Source of the DNA: Bordetella genomosp. 11
GTDB lineage: Bacteria > Pseudomonadota > Gammaproteobacteria > Burkholderiales > Burkholderiaceae_B
Length of the DNA: 64,000 nt
Assembly: GCF_002261215.1 (NCBI RefSeq)
Contig: NZ_NEVS01000004.1
Location: forward strand, 3,596,001-3,660,000
Direction of reading: 5' to 3'
Below the pieces are notes generated by a model. It ran no database searches. It worked only from the letters and a program-made list of their open reading frames with translations, and was not told the origin of the DNA. The translations under genes were made by a program, and so were the position numbers. Below, one piece after another: positions 8,310 through 16,705 of the stretch (the stretch's first letter is position 1; the number at the start of each line of letters is the position of its first letter).

Positions 8310-9844
8310 TGGCCGCCGCGCAATCGACCAGCCGCGCCTCGCGCTCGCAGGTGGCGCCGCCGGCCAACCTCTTCCTGTTCGGCGCGCATGGCGACCTGGT
8401 CAAGCGCCTGCTGGTGCCTTCCCTCTACAACCTGACGCGCGACGGACTCGTCGGCGACGCCTTGCGCATCATCGGCGTGGACCACAACAAGGTCAGCGAC
8501 GACGAATACCGCGGCAAGCTTGCCGACTTCATGCAGGAAATGTCCGCCAAGCGGGGCAGCGCCGAAGGCAGCGAGCCCGCGCTGGACCAGAACCTGTGGG
8601 ACCGCCTGGCCCAGCGCATCAGCTACCTGGAAGGCGACTTCCTGGACGACGCCACCTACCAGGCTATCGCCCAGCGCATCGAGGCTTCCGGCACGCGCAA
8701 TGCCGTGTTCTACCTGGCCACGGCGCCGCGCTTCTTCTGCGAGGTGATCACCCGCCTGGCGCATGCCGGCCTGCTGCGCGAAGGCGACGACCAGTTCCGC
8801 CGCGTCGTTGTGGAAAAGCCTTTTGGCTCGGACCTGAAAACCGCGCAGGACCTGAACGCCGGCATCCTGGCGGTGATGAACGAGCGCCAGGTCTATCGCA
8901 TCGACCATTACCTGGGCAAGGAGACGGTGCAGAACATCCTGGTCAGCCGCTTCTCCAACGGGCTGTTCGAATCGTTCTGGAACAACCACTACGTCGACCA
9001 CGTGCAGATCACCGCCGCCGAAACCGTCGGCGTCGAGCAACGCGGCAATTTCTACGAACACACCGGGGCACTGCGCGACATGGTGCCCAACCACCTGTTC
9101 CAGTTGCTGGCCATGGTGGCCATGGAGCCGCCGACCACCTTCGGTGCCGATGAGGTGCGCAGCGAAAAGGCGAAGGTAGTCGCGGCGATCCGCCCGCAGA
9201 CCGCCGACGAGGCGCGCCGCAATTCGGTGCGCGGCCAGTATGCCACCGGCGAGATCAATGGCGTGCGGGTGCCGGGCTACCGCGAGGAAAACCGCGTGGC
9301 GCCGGACAGCTGCACGGAGACCTACGCCGCGCTCAAGCTGTGGGTGGACAACTGGCGCTGGGCCGGCGTGCCCTTCTACCTGCGTACCGGCAAGCGCCTG
9401 GGCGTGCGCAATACGCAGATCGCCATCTGCTTCAAGCCCGCGCCGATGTCCCCCTTCCGCGATACGCACGTGCATCGCATGCGGCCCAATTACCTGATCA
9501 TCCAGATCCAGCCCGACGAAGGCATGTGGTTCGATTTCCAGGCCAAGAAGCCGGGCACCACGCTGGAAATCGACAACATCCAGATGGGCTTCGCGTACTC
9601 CGATTTCTTCAAGATGCAGCCGTCCACCGGCTACGAAACCCTGCTCTACGACTGCATGATCGGCGACCAGACGCTGTTCCAGCGGGCGGACAATATCGAG
9701 AACGGCTGGCGCGCGGTGCAGCCTTTCCTGGACGCATGGCAGGGCTGCACGGACGTGCACCTGTACGCGGCCGGCTCGGACGGTCCCGAAGCCGCGGACG
9801 AACTGCTGCGGCGGGACGGACGCGCATGGCACGGCCTGAAATAG
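8309..9844 (+). CDS. zwf: Glucose-6-phosphate 1-dehydrogenase
   Basis: First enzyme of the oxidative pentose phosphate and Entner-Doudoroff routes: glucose-6-phosphate to 6-phosphogluconolactone with NAD(P)H formation. The 511-residue protein has the family signature RIDHYLGKE at residues 197-205 (catalytic His 200) and VVEKPFG. The N-terminal dinucleotide loop reads LFLFGAHGDLVKRLL instead of the common GASGDL, with His for the small residue, a variation seen in part of the family. The ATG was chosen over an overlapping GTG three bases earlier because the GGAG site is better spaced. The start overlaps the gnd stop (TGATG). Confidence 0.95.
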   Translation: MAAAQSTSRASRSQVAPPANLFLFGAHGDLVKRLLVPSLYNLTRDGLVGDALRIIGVDHNKVSDDEYRGKLADFMQEMSAKRGSAEGSEPALDQNLWDRLAQRISYLEGDFLDDATYQAIAQRIEASGTRNAVFYLATAPRFFCEVITRLAHAGLLREGDDQFRRVVVEKPFGSDLKTAQDLNAGILAVMNERQVYRIDHYLGKETVQNILVSRFSNGLFESFWNNHYVDHVQITAAETVGVEQRGNFYEHTGALRDMVPNHLFQLLAMVAMEPPTTFGADEVRSEKAKVVAAIRPQTADEARRNSVRGQYATGEINGVRVPGYREENRVAPDSCTETYAALKLWVDNWRWAGVPFYLRTGKRLGVRNTQIAICFKPAPMSPFRDTHVHRMRPNYLIIQIQPDEGMWFDFQAKKPGTTLEIDNIQMGFAYSDFFKMQPSTGYETLLYDCMIGDQTLFQRADNIENGWRAVQPFLDAWQGCTDVHLYAAGSDGPEAADELLRRDGRAWHGLK

Positions 9845-10665
9845 GCGGCGCCGCGCCGGCGGCCCCCATCCGCCTGCTGGTGTCGGACGTCGACGGCACG
9901 CTGGTGCGCCCGGACAAGCAGATCAGCGCGGCCACCCTGGCCGCCATCCAGGGCCTGCGCGACGCGGGCGTGGCATTCACGCTGGTCAGCAGCCGGCCGC
10001 CGCGAGGCATGCAGACGCTGGTCCGCATGCTCGGGCTGACCACCCCGACCGCGGCCTTCAACGGCGGCGCCATCGTCGATCCCTCCGGACGGGTGATCGA
10101 ATCGCATCCCCTGACCGCCTCCAACGCGCGCGTCGCCCTGGATCTTTTCAGCGGCGCGCCGGTGGAAACCTGGGTATTCGCCGACGACCAATGGCTGCTG
10201 CGCGATCCGCACGGCCCGTATGTGCCGCTGGAGCGGCATACGCTGGGCTTCGACGGCACGCAGGTGGACAGCTTCGAACCCTACCTCGACCGCATCGGCA
10301 AGATCGTCGCGGCCAGCGCGGACGCCGCCGGCCTGGTCCGCCTGGAGGAAACGCTCAATCCGCGCATCGCGCCCGATGCGCGCGCATCGCGGTCGCAGGT
10401 CTACTACCTGGACGTCAACCACGCGCGCGCCAACAAGGGCGATGCCGTGGAAGCCCTGGCGCGCCACCTGGGGATCCCGCTGACCGCTACGGCCGTGATC
10501 GGCGACGGCGATAACGACGTGCCGATGTTCGAGCGGGCCGGTTTTTCCATCGCCATGGGGCAGGCCTCGGCACAGGTGCGGGCACAGGCGACGGTGACCA
10601 CCGCCAGCAACGCGGACGACGGCCTGGCCGCCGCCGTGCAGCGCTTCATTCTGCCGGGCATTTAG
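9826..10665 (+). CDS. HAD-superfamily (Cof-type, IIB) sugar-phosphate phosphatase
   Basis: A 279-residue HAD phosphatase of the Cof subfamily. Motif I is LLVSDVDGTLVRPD near residue 18, with the nucleophile Asp and acid/base Asp; motif II is LVSSRP; motif IV is VIGDGDNDVPMFERAG near the C terminus. The cap domain between motifs II and III is of the alpha/beta type C2. The start overlaps the end of zwf by 19 bases in another frame, and pgl follows, so it is part of the pentose phosphate operon. It may remove a phosphorylated sugar that accumulates in the pathway, but the substrate is not readable from the sequence. Confidence 0.85.
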   Translation: MARPEIGGAAPAAPIRLLVSDVDGTLVRPDKQISAATLAAIQGLRDAGVAFTLVSSRPPRGMQTLVRMLGLTTPTAAFNGGAIVDPSGRVIESHPLTASNARVALDLFSGAPVETWVFADDQWLLRDPHGPYVPLERHTLGFDGTQVDSFEPYLDRIGKIVAASADAAGLVRLEETLNPRIAPDARASRSQVYYLDVNHARANKGDAVEALARHLGIPLTATAVIGDGDNDVPMFERAGFSIAMGQASAQVRAQATVTTASNADDGLAAAVQRFILPGI

Positions 10666-10687
10666 CCCGGTACGCCCCGCGCGGGGC
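10654..10687 (+). promoter_or_regulatory. Two adjacent hairpins before pgl
   Basis: CCGGGC-ATTTA-GCCCGG (10654-10670) spans the stop codon of the HAD gene, and the perfect palindrome GCCCCGCGCGGGGC (10674-10687) follows at once. Both lie ahead of the pgl ribosome-binding site. They may set the relative expression of pgl or be an incomplete terminator; there is no T-run. Confidence 0.3.
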
Positions 10688-10713
10688 AGGCGCGCGGCGC
10701 CAAGGAGGTATCG

Positions 10714-11436
10714 ATGAACAAGGAACAAGCCTGCATTTTCGAGAACGCGAACAGCCTGGTCGAGCATCTGGCCGACTGGCTGACGGCGCGCATCGCCGCC
10801 TGCGAGGGGCGTTTCGCCCTGGCGCTGTCCGGCGGCAGCACGCCCCGCCCGCTTTATGCCCTGTTGGCCGAACCGGAACGCGCGCGACGCATCGACTGGT
10901 CGCGCGTGCATCTGTTCTGGGGCGACGAGCGCTTCGTGCCTTATGACGATCCGCGCAGCAACTACGGCATGACGCGGCAGGCAATGATCGACAGCATCCC
11001 GATTCCCGCGGAAAACGTGCATCCGGTGCCCACGGACGGCACGCCGGAATCGGCGGCCAAGCGCTATGCGGACCTGTTGCGCGAATACTATGGGTCCGCG
11101 CGGCTGGAGCCCGGCCGCCCCCTCTTCGACGTCAATCTGCTCGGCATAGGCGATGACGGCCACACGGCATCCTTATTCCCCGGCGCGCCGCAGGTCGACG
11201 AAACCCGGGACTGGACGGTGGCGGTGGTGGGCGTCAAGGACGAGCCGCGCATATCGCTGACCTTCCCGGCGCTGGACAGCGCCGCCGCGGTCGTCTTCCT
11301 GGCCGCGGGCGACAAGAAAAGGTCCGCGGTCAGCCGGGCCCGCGCGCACGATCCCGACGTCCCCTCCGGCCGCGTCCGGCCCCAAGGGGAACTGCTGTGG
11401 TACCTGGACAGGGACGCCGCGGGCGGCGATGCCTGA
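10714..11436 (+). CDS. pgl: 6-phosphogluconolactonase (DevB/Pgl type)
   Basis: Hydrolyses 6-phosphoglucono-1,5-lactone to 6-phosphogluconate, the step between Zwf and Gnd. The 240-residue protein matches the DevB/Pgl family throughout: ALSGGSTPRPLYALL near residue 37, LFWGDERFVPYDDPRSNYGM and LLGIGDDGHTASLFPG. A strong AAGGAGGT site lies 6 bases before the ATG. It ends the sugar-phosphate gene run. A second, unrelated lactonase family occurs at 24040-25110. Confidence 0.93.
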   Translation: MNKEQACIFENANSLVEHLADWLTARIAACEGRFALALSGGSTPRPLYALLAEPERARRIDWSRVHLFWGDERFVPYDDPRSNYGMTRQAMIDSIPIPAENVHPVPTDGTPESAAKRYADLLREYYGSARLEPGRPLFDVNLLGIGDDGHTASLFPGAPQVDETRDWTVAVVGVKDEPRISLTFPALDSAAAVVFLAAGDKKRSAVSRARAHDPDVPSGRVRPQGELLWYLDRDAAGGDA

Positions 11437-11441
11437 ACGCT

Positions 11442-11460
11442 GCGGGCCGGCACGGCCCGC
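11442..11460 (+). terminator. Hairpin after pgl
   Basis: Perfect 8-bp stem GCGGGCCG / CGGCCCGC with loop GCA, five bases after the pgl stop codon. No T-run follows, so it is either a factor-dependent end or a 3' mRNA protector for the pentose phosphate transcript. Confidence 0.4.
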
Positions 11461-11526
11461 CCGCACGCTTCCCGCAAGCGGGACGATGGCCCCTCGCGGC
11501 GGGCGGTGGACAGGTCCGCCAGGCCG

Positions 11527-11784
11527 CTATACCCGCGGCGGTTCGTTCAGCGCCAGCGCGGTAATGGTGTGGTTATTCCAGTACATCTCGTGTATGCGGG
11601 GCACCAGCTTGCGCAGCGCGGCCACGCTGAGGTCGTCGAACGTCAGCAGCACGGCGGGACGCGACCCGTCTCCCGGGATGCGCTGGATACGGTCGTAGGA
11701 CGGGAAACCGTACTTCATCAGGAACCCGCGGACGTCCTCGTCGGAGGTGCTGTCCTGCACGTGGTTGATCAACAGCTCTGCCAT
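11527..11784 (-). CDS. Small RRM-like (RNA-recognition-fold) protein
   Basis: An 85-residue protein of unknown function. The pattern of predicted elements is beta-alpha-beta-beta-alpha-beta: LLINHV, then DEDVRGFLMKYGF, DRIQRI, AVLLTFDD, VAALRKLVPRIHEMYW, TALALNE, which resembles an RRM-type fold. The aromatic RNP residues that contact RNA are not evident. The start used has a very good GGAGGAACC site; an in-frame ATG 12 codons upstream lacks one. It is transcribed against both neighbours, so it is monocistronic. Fold assignment is by pattern only. Confidence 0.7.
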   Translation of the reverse strand: MAELLINHVQDSTSDEDVRGFLMKYGFPSYDRIQRIPGDGSRPAVLLTFDDLSVAALRKLVPRIHEMYWNNHTITALALNEPPRV

Positions 11785-12074
11785 GTCGGTTCCTCCCGGC
11801 GATCGCCGACGTATCGCCACGCTGTACCCATCCCGCTATTTTTCGCGGCGCGCTTCCATTTGAAAAGGCGGCACGCCAAAAGCGCACGGCCGCCCGCGAC
11901 GCCTCATCCTTAGCACTACCTCATAGTTATCTAATACCCGCCGCGATCTTGCGCCGCGCCATACGCCTCTCTACCATCCTCCTCATATACCCGATGCACT
12001 CGTCCCGATCCGCGAGGCAATCATCCCCGGGATCGCCGCCGTCGCAGGGGCAACGAACCCAGGAGGTTCTCGCC

Positions 12075-14501
12075 ATGGACGCAGGAACCCAACTCGCGCG
12101 CAGTCACGACATCTGCACCAAGGCCGCGCTGCTTTTGCTCAAGCGCCTGGAGACCGCCAACGAACGCTATGCCACACGGGCGCGCCAGGCTGCCGGGATC
12201 TCCGGCGATGGCCAGGCGGCGGCGCCCGGCGGGACCCCGCAGGCCGGCGGAATGGGCGTGGGGCAAGCCGCCAACGGCATGGCCGCCGCGATGGGCGCCC
12301 TGGGCTGGTACGGCTATGCGGTCGACGCGATGCAGCGCTCCATCCTGTTCTGGGATACCTTGCGGCAGCGAGGCAACAACTTCATCGCCAACGCCGCCCA
12401 GGGGCTGAAACCCGTCCTGCATTTCGACTACGAGATCGTCGCCGACGGGCGCGCCTTCGACCGCCCGGTCAACTATGCCTTGCTGCGCATCAAGCCGCCG
12501 GAGGGCGTCGTCGTCGACGACCGGCAGCGCCCGTACATCATCATCGATCCGCGCGCCGGCCACGGCCCGGGCATCGGCGGTTTCAAGGACGACTCGCAGG
12601 TCGGCGTCGCGCTGCGCGCCGGCCACCCCGTGTACTTCGTCGTGTTCTTCCGCGACCCGGAACCGGGCCAGACCCTGCAGGACGTTTGCCACGCCGAACG
12701 CCTGTTCGTGCAGAAGGTGCGCGCGCTGCATCCGGACTCGCCGAAGCCGGCCCTGGTCGGCAACTGCCAGGGCGGCTGGGCGGCCATGATGCTGGCGGCC
12801 TCGGGGCCCGACGACACGGGCCCCATCGTCATCAACGGCGCGCCGATGTCCTATTGGGGCGGCGCGTGGCGCCAGGGCGAAGGCGACAACCCGATGCGCT
12901 ATGCGGGGGGCATGCTGGGCGGGACCTGGACGGCGTCCCTGCTGGCCGACCTGGGCAACGGCAAGTTCGACGGCGCCTGGCTGGTGCAGAACTTCGAAGA
13001 ACTGAATCCCGCCAACAGCCTGTGGGAAAAGTATTACACCGTCTACGACAAGGTGGACACCGAGCCCCCGCGATTCCTGGAATTCGAGCGCTGGTGGGGC
13101 GGCTTCTACCTGATGAACCGCGAAGAGATCGAATGGATCACGCGCAACCTTTTCGTCGGCAACAAGCTCTGGAGCGGCGACATCAAGCAGGATGGCCAGC
13201 GCCTGGACCTGCGCTCGATCAAGACGCCCATTATCCTGTTCGCCTCGCTGGGAGACAACATCACGCCGCCGCAACAGGCCTTCAACTGGGTCGTCGACGT
13301 GTATGGCAGCACGGAAGAGATCAAAAGCCGCGGGCAGGTCATCGTCGGGCTGCTTCACGAAAGCGTCGGGCACCTGGGCATCTTCGTCTCCGGCAAGGTG
13401 GCGAAGAAGGAACATGCGCAGATCGTCTCGGTGCTGAAAACCATCGAGTCGCTGCCGCCTGGCCTGTACGGCATGACGATCGCCGATCGCCGCGACAAGG
13501 ACGGCAAGGTCACGTACGAAGTCGAATTCCAGGAACATCGCCTGGAAGATATCGCGGCCCGTCTCAACCGCTTCCAGCGTGTCGACGAAAAGCCGTTCGA
13601 GGCCGTGGCCATGGTGTCGGACTTCCTGCAGGAAGGCTATAACCTGTTCGCCCAGCCATGGGTGCAGGCCATGGCCAACGACTATACAGCCCGGCGCATG
13701 CGGGAACTGCACCCCTTGCGGGTACGCAATTGGGCCATCTCGGACCTGAATCCCTGGCTGTGGTGGCTGGCGCCCGCGGCGCAGGCGGTCAAGCAGAACC
13801 GCCAGGCCCTGCCCGACGACGATGTCCTGCGCCGCGCCGAGCGCAACGCCGCCGGCATGGTCGGCGCGGCGCTGGACTACTACCGGGATACGCGCGGTGC
13901 CCTTACCGAGGCCGCGTTCTTCACGACGTATGGCAGTGTCTATTCGCGCTACCTTGCGGACGGCAGGAATGGCGCCGCCCTCCATGGGGAAGTCCCCCAG
14001 GACGCGCGCACCCTGCCCTTCGTCCGCGATGCCTTGAACGCCATCGCGGAGGGCGGCTACGTGGAGGCGCTCGCGCGGGTGGCGGCCCTGTTGCGGCGGC
14101 AGGACCAGCCCATGCCTTTGTCCCGCCTGGAGCTGCGCCACGAGCTGGCGACCGAGTATGCCGAATACCTGCCTCGCATCTCGCTGCACGAATGGCGCAG
14201 CATCCGCGGCCAGCAGGAGATCGTCGCGCAATACGAGACGGAACGGGCGATCGAGACACTGCCGCAATTGCTGCGCGATCCCGCCGACCGCAAGCGTTTC
14301 CTGGACCTGGTGGCGAAGCTCATGGCCGACGAACGGGTGCGCGGCCTGGCCACCAGCGATGCCCAGGTCGAGATGCTGGGCCGGATCCGGCACGTGCTGG
14401 CGTCGGAAAAACTGACGAAGGTCAAGGAAGCCGGCCGCGGCCCGGCCAATACTCGGGGGGCCGGACCACGGCGCCGTCAGGCCGCGCTCAAGCGTGCCTG
14501 A
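12075..14501 (+). CDS. DUF3141 protein, PHA-synthase-like alpha/beta hydrolase
   Basis: An 808-residue cytoplasmic protein of the DUF3141 family, distantly related to poly(3-hydroxyalkanoate) synthases. The lipase-like box is GNCQGGW with Cys 231 as the expected nucleophile, as in PHA synthases, followed by an Asp in FASLGDNITPP and a His in HESVGHLGIFVS, giving a Cys-Asp-His triad in the right order. The N-terminal 100 residues are Gly/Ala-rich around residue 50, and the region after about residue 480 is a family-specific extension. A perfect AGGAGG precedes the ATG. It leads an operon with phosphotransacetylase, acetate kinase and enoyl reductase, so an acyl-CoA or acyl-phosphate substrate is plausible. 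True polymer synthesis is unproven. Confidence 0.85.
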   Translation: MDAGTQLARSHDICTKAALLLLKRLETANERYATRARQAAGISGDGQAAAPGGTPQAGGMGVGQAANGMAAAMGALGWYGYAVDAMQRSILFWDTLRQRGNNFIANAAQGLKPVLHFDYEIVADGRAFDRPVNYALLRIKPPEGVVVDDRQRPYIIIDPRAGHGPGIGGFKDDSQVGVALRAGHPVYFVVFFRDPEPGQTLQDVCHAERLFVQKVRALHPDSPKPALVGNCQGGWAAMMLAASGPDDTGPIVINGAPMSYWGGAWRQGEGDNPMRYAGGMLGGTWTASLLADLGNGKFDGAWLVQNFEELNPANSLWEKYYTVYDKVDTEPPRFLEFERWWGGFYLMNREEIEWITRNLFVGNKLWSGDIKQDGQRLDLRSIKTPIILFASLGDNITPPQQAFNWVVDVYGSTEEIKSRGQVIVGLLHESVGHLGIFVSGKVAKKEHAQIVSVLKTIESLPPGLYGMTIADRRDKDGKVTYEVEFQEHRLEDIAARLNRFQRVDEKPFEAVAMVSDFLQEGYNLFAQPWVQAMANDYTARRMRELHPLRVRNWAISDLNPWLWWLAPAAQAVKQNRQALPDDDVLRRAERNAAGMVGAALDYYRDTRGALTEAAFFTTYGSVYSRYLADGRNGAALHGEVPQDARTLPFVRDALNAIAEGGYVEALARVAALLRRQDQPMPLSRLELRHELATEYAEYLPRISLHEWRSIRGQQEIVAQYETERAIETLPQLLRDPADRKRFLDLVAKLMADERVRGLATSDAQVEMLGRIRHVLASEKLTKVKEAGRGPANTRGAGPRRRQAALKRA

Positions 14502-14527
14502 TCCCCAGCCCACGCGGCGGAGGCGAT

Positions 14528-15466
14528 ATGGAATCCAAACACCTCAAGTACCAGCGCCTGATCGACTACTGCAAGACCATCCCGCCGACGCCCGCCGCGG
14601 TCGTCCATCCCTGCGACACATCGTCGCTGGAAGGCGCGGTACAGGCGGCCAGGATGGATTTGATCGTTCCGATCCTGGTCGGTCCGCGCGAACGCATACG
14701 GGAGGTCGCCGCGAACGCCGGGATCGATATCGCCGGAATCGAAATCGTCGATGCCCCCCACAGCGGCGCCGCCGCCGCGGCGGCGGTGGCCCTGGTCAGG
14801 GAAGGCAAGGCCGAAGCGTTAATGAAGGGCAGCCTGCATACGGATGAGCTGATGGCCGCCGTGGTGGGCCGCGACGCCGGCCTGCGTACCGCGCGCCGCA
14901 TCAGCCATTGTTTCGTCATGGACGTGCCCGGCCGCGAAGAGCCGCTGATCGTCACCGATGCCGCCGTGAATATCGCGCCGACCCTGGACGAGAAAGCCGA
15001 CATCCTGCAGAACGCGATCGACTTCGCGCATATCCTGCGGTTGCCGGAAGTCCGCGTGGCCATTCTTTCCGCCATGGAAACCGTCAGCGCCAAAGTACCT
15101 TCCACGGTCGAGGCGGCGGCCTTGTGCAAGATGGTCGATCGCGGCCAGATCAAGGGCGCGCTGGTCGACGGGCCGCTCGCGCTGGACAATGCCATCGACA
15201 TGGAAGCCGCGCGCATCAAGCAAATCGCGTCGCCGGTGGCGGGACGCGCCAATGTCCTGATGGCGCCCGACCTGGAAGCGGGCAACATGCTGGCCAAGAG
15301 CCTTTCTTTCCTGGCGGGGGCCGATGCCGCCGGCATCGTGCTGGGCGCGCGCGTGCCCATCATCCTGACCAGCCGGGCGGATTCCGTCATGACGCGGCTG
15401 GCATCCTGCGCCGTCGCGGTGCTGGTCGCGCAGGCCCGCCGCGAAGGCGCCAAGGTCCTGGGGTAA
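14528..15466 (+). CDS. pta: Phosphate acetyl/butyryltransferase
   Basis: A 312-residue member of the PTA/PTB family, which transfers acyl groups between CoA and phosphate. It is the short single-domain form, lacking the N-terminal DRTGG/BioD-like part of enterobacterial Pta. Recognisable segments are PILVGPRERIREVA, ALMKGSLHTDELM, LIVTDAAVNIAPTLDEKADI and VDGPLALDNAID. The start has GGAGG just upstream and follows the DUF3141 gene by 26 bases; the acetate kinase gene starts 3 bases after its stop. Together with the kinase it would interconvert acyl-CoA and acyl-phosphate with ATP gain. Chain-length preference (acetyl, propionyl or butyryl) is not readable. Confidence 0.9.
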   Translation: MESKHLKYQRLIDYCKTIPPTPAAVVHPCDTSSLEGAVQAARMDLIVPILVGPRERIREVAANAGIDIAGIEIVDAPHSGAAAAAAVALVREGKAEALMKGSLHTDELMAAVVGRDAGLRTARRISHCFVMDVPGREEPLIVTDAAVNIAPTLDEKADILQNAIDFAHILRLPEVRVAILSAMETVSAKVPSTVEAAALCKMVDRGQIKGALVDGPLALDNAIDMEAARIKQIASPVAGRANVLMAPDLEAGNMLAKSLSFLAGADAAGIVLGARVPIILTSRADSVMTRLASCAVAVLVAQARREGAKVLG

Positions 15467-15469
15467 GCC

Positions 15470-16705
15470 ATGGCCGACGTCATACTTGTTCTGAATGCCG
15501 GTTCGTCCAGCATCAAGTTCAGCGTATTCGATGCCGCCGACAGGGCGCTGCCGCTGTTGCTGCGCGGGCAGGTCGCCGGCCTTTATGTGGAGAACGCGCG
15601 GCTGACGGTGCTGGATGCCGACGGCAAGGAAATCGAGTCGCGCGACTGGGCCGGCACGCCGGCCCTGGATCACGATGGCGCCGTGGCCTGGCTGGTCGAT
15701 TTCCTGCGCGCCCATAAAGGCGATCACCAGCTCGCGGCGGTGGGCCATCGTGTCGTCCACGGCGGCGAGCGATACGCGGAGGCCGTGCGGGTGACACCCG
15801 AGGTGATCGCCGTGCTGGGCCGGCTGGCCCCGCTGGCGCCCCTGCACCAGCCGCACAACCTCAAGCCCATCGAGGCGGTGGCGCGGGTGCGCCCGGACCT
15901 GCCCCAGGTCGCCTGCTTCGATACGGCGTTTCATCGTGCGCAGCCCGAGGTGGCGCAGGCCTTCGCCCTGCCGCCATCGATCACGCAACGCGGCGTGCGG
16001 CGCTATGGCTTTCATGGCCTGTCCTACGAGTACATCGCCGGCGCGCTGCCCCGCTTCGATGCGCAAGGCGCACGCGGCCGCGCCATCGTCGCGCACCTGG
16101 GCAACGGCGCCAGCATGTGCGCGCTGGTGAATGGCCGCAGCGTGGCCAGCACCATGGGGTTCACCGCCGTGGACGGCCTGCCCATGGGCACGCGCAGCGG
16201 CACGCTGGACCCGGGCGTCATCCTTTACCTGATGGACGAGCTGGGCATGGATGCCCGCGCCATCGAAACACTGATCTACAAGCAGTCCGGTTTGCTGGGC
16301 GTGTCGGGCATATCGAGCGACATGCGCGCGCTGCTCGCCAGCGAGGACGAACGCGCGCGCTTCGCGATCGCGCTGTATGTCTACCGCATCGGACGCGAGC
16401 TCGGCTCGCTGGCCGCCGCGGCCGGCGGCATCGACACCCTGGTCTTCACGGCCGGCATCGGCGAAAACGCGCCGGCCATCCGCGACCGCGTCTGCCGCGA
16501 CGCCGCGTGGCTGGGCGTGCGGCTGGACGAAGCGGGCAATGCCGCGCATGGTCCGCGCATCAGCGCGCCGTCCAGCCGGGTGTCGGTATGGGTGATTCCC
16601 ACCAACGAAGAACTGATGATCGCGCGCCATACCATCCGGGTGGCGCGCGGCGGGCGCGCGGCAGAGCCGGTTGCCGGCCCGGACACCGCGAGGACGCCAT
16701 CATGA
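15470..16705 (+). CDS. ackA: Acetate/propionate kinase
   Basis: Converts acyl-phosphate and ADP to carboxylate and ATP, or the reverse. The 411-residue protein has all family signatures in order: VLNAGSSSIKFSVF at the N terminus, GHRVVHGGERY, CFDTAFHR, RRYGFHGLSYEYI, AHLGNGASMCAL, GLPMGTRSGTLDPG and FTAGIGENAP. It follows pta almost without a gap, and its stop overlaps the fabI start (ATGA). The C-terminal 25 residues are Arg/Ala-rich beyond the usual end. Confidence 0.93.
   Translation: MADVILVLNAGSSSIKFSVFDAADRALPLLLRGQVAGLYVENARLTVLDADGKEIESRDWAGTPALDHDGAVAWLVDFLRAHKGDHQLAAVGHRVVHGGERYAEAVRVTPEVIAVLGRLAPLAPLHQPHNLKPIEAVARVRPDLPQVACFDTAFHRAQPEVAQAFALPPSITQRGVRRYGFHGLSYEYIAGALPRFDAQGARGRAIVAHLGNGASMCALVNGRSVASTMGFTAVDGLPMGTRSGTLDPGVILYLMDELGMDARAIETLIYKQSGLLGVSGISSDMRALLASEDERARFAIALYVYRIGRELGSLAAAAGGIDTLVFTAGIGENAPAIRDRVCRDAAWLGVRLDEAGNAAHGPRISAPSSRVSVWVIPTNEELMIARHTIRVARGGRAAEPVAGPDTARTPS

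Noticed and set aside
11785..12074. Promoter or oxygen-responsive (FNR/Anr) site ahead of the DUF3141 operon
   Set aside because: The AT-rich patch around 11915-11935 looks promoter-like, but no TTGAT-N4-ATCAA-type site or properly spaced -35/-10 pair could be identified.
12021..14513. An 830-codon open frame on the minus strand opposite the DUF3141 gene
   Set aside because: It is Arg/Gly/His/Gln-rich with no recognisable domain and has no ribosome-binding site; long antisense frames are expected in GC-rich DNA opposite a real gene.
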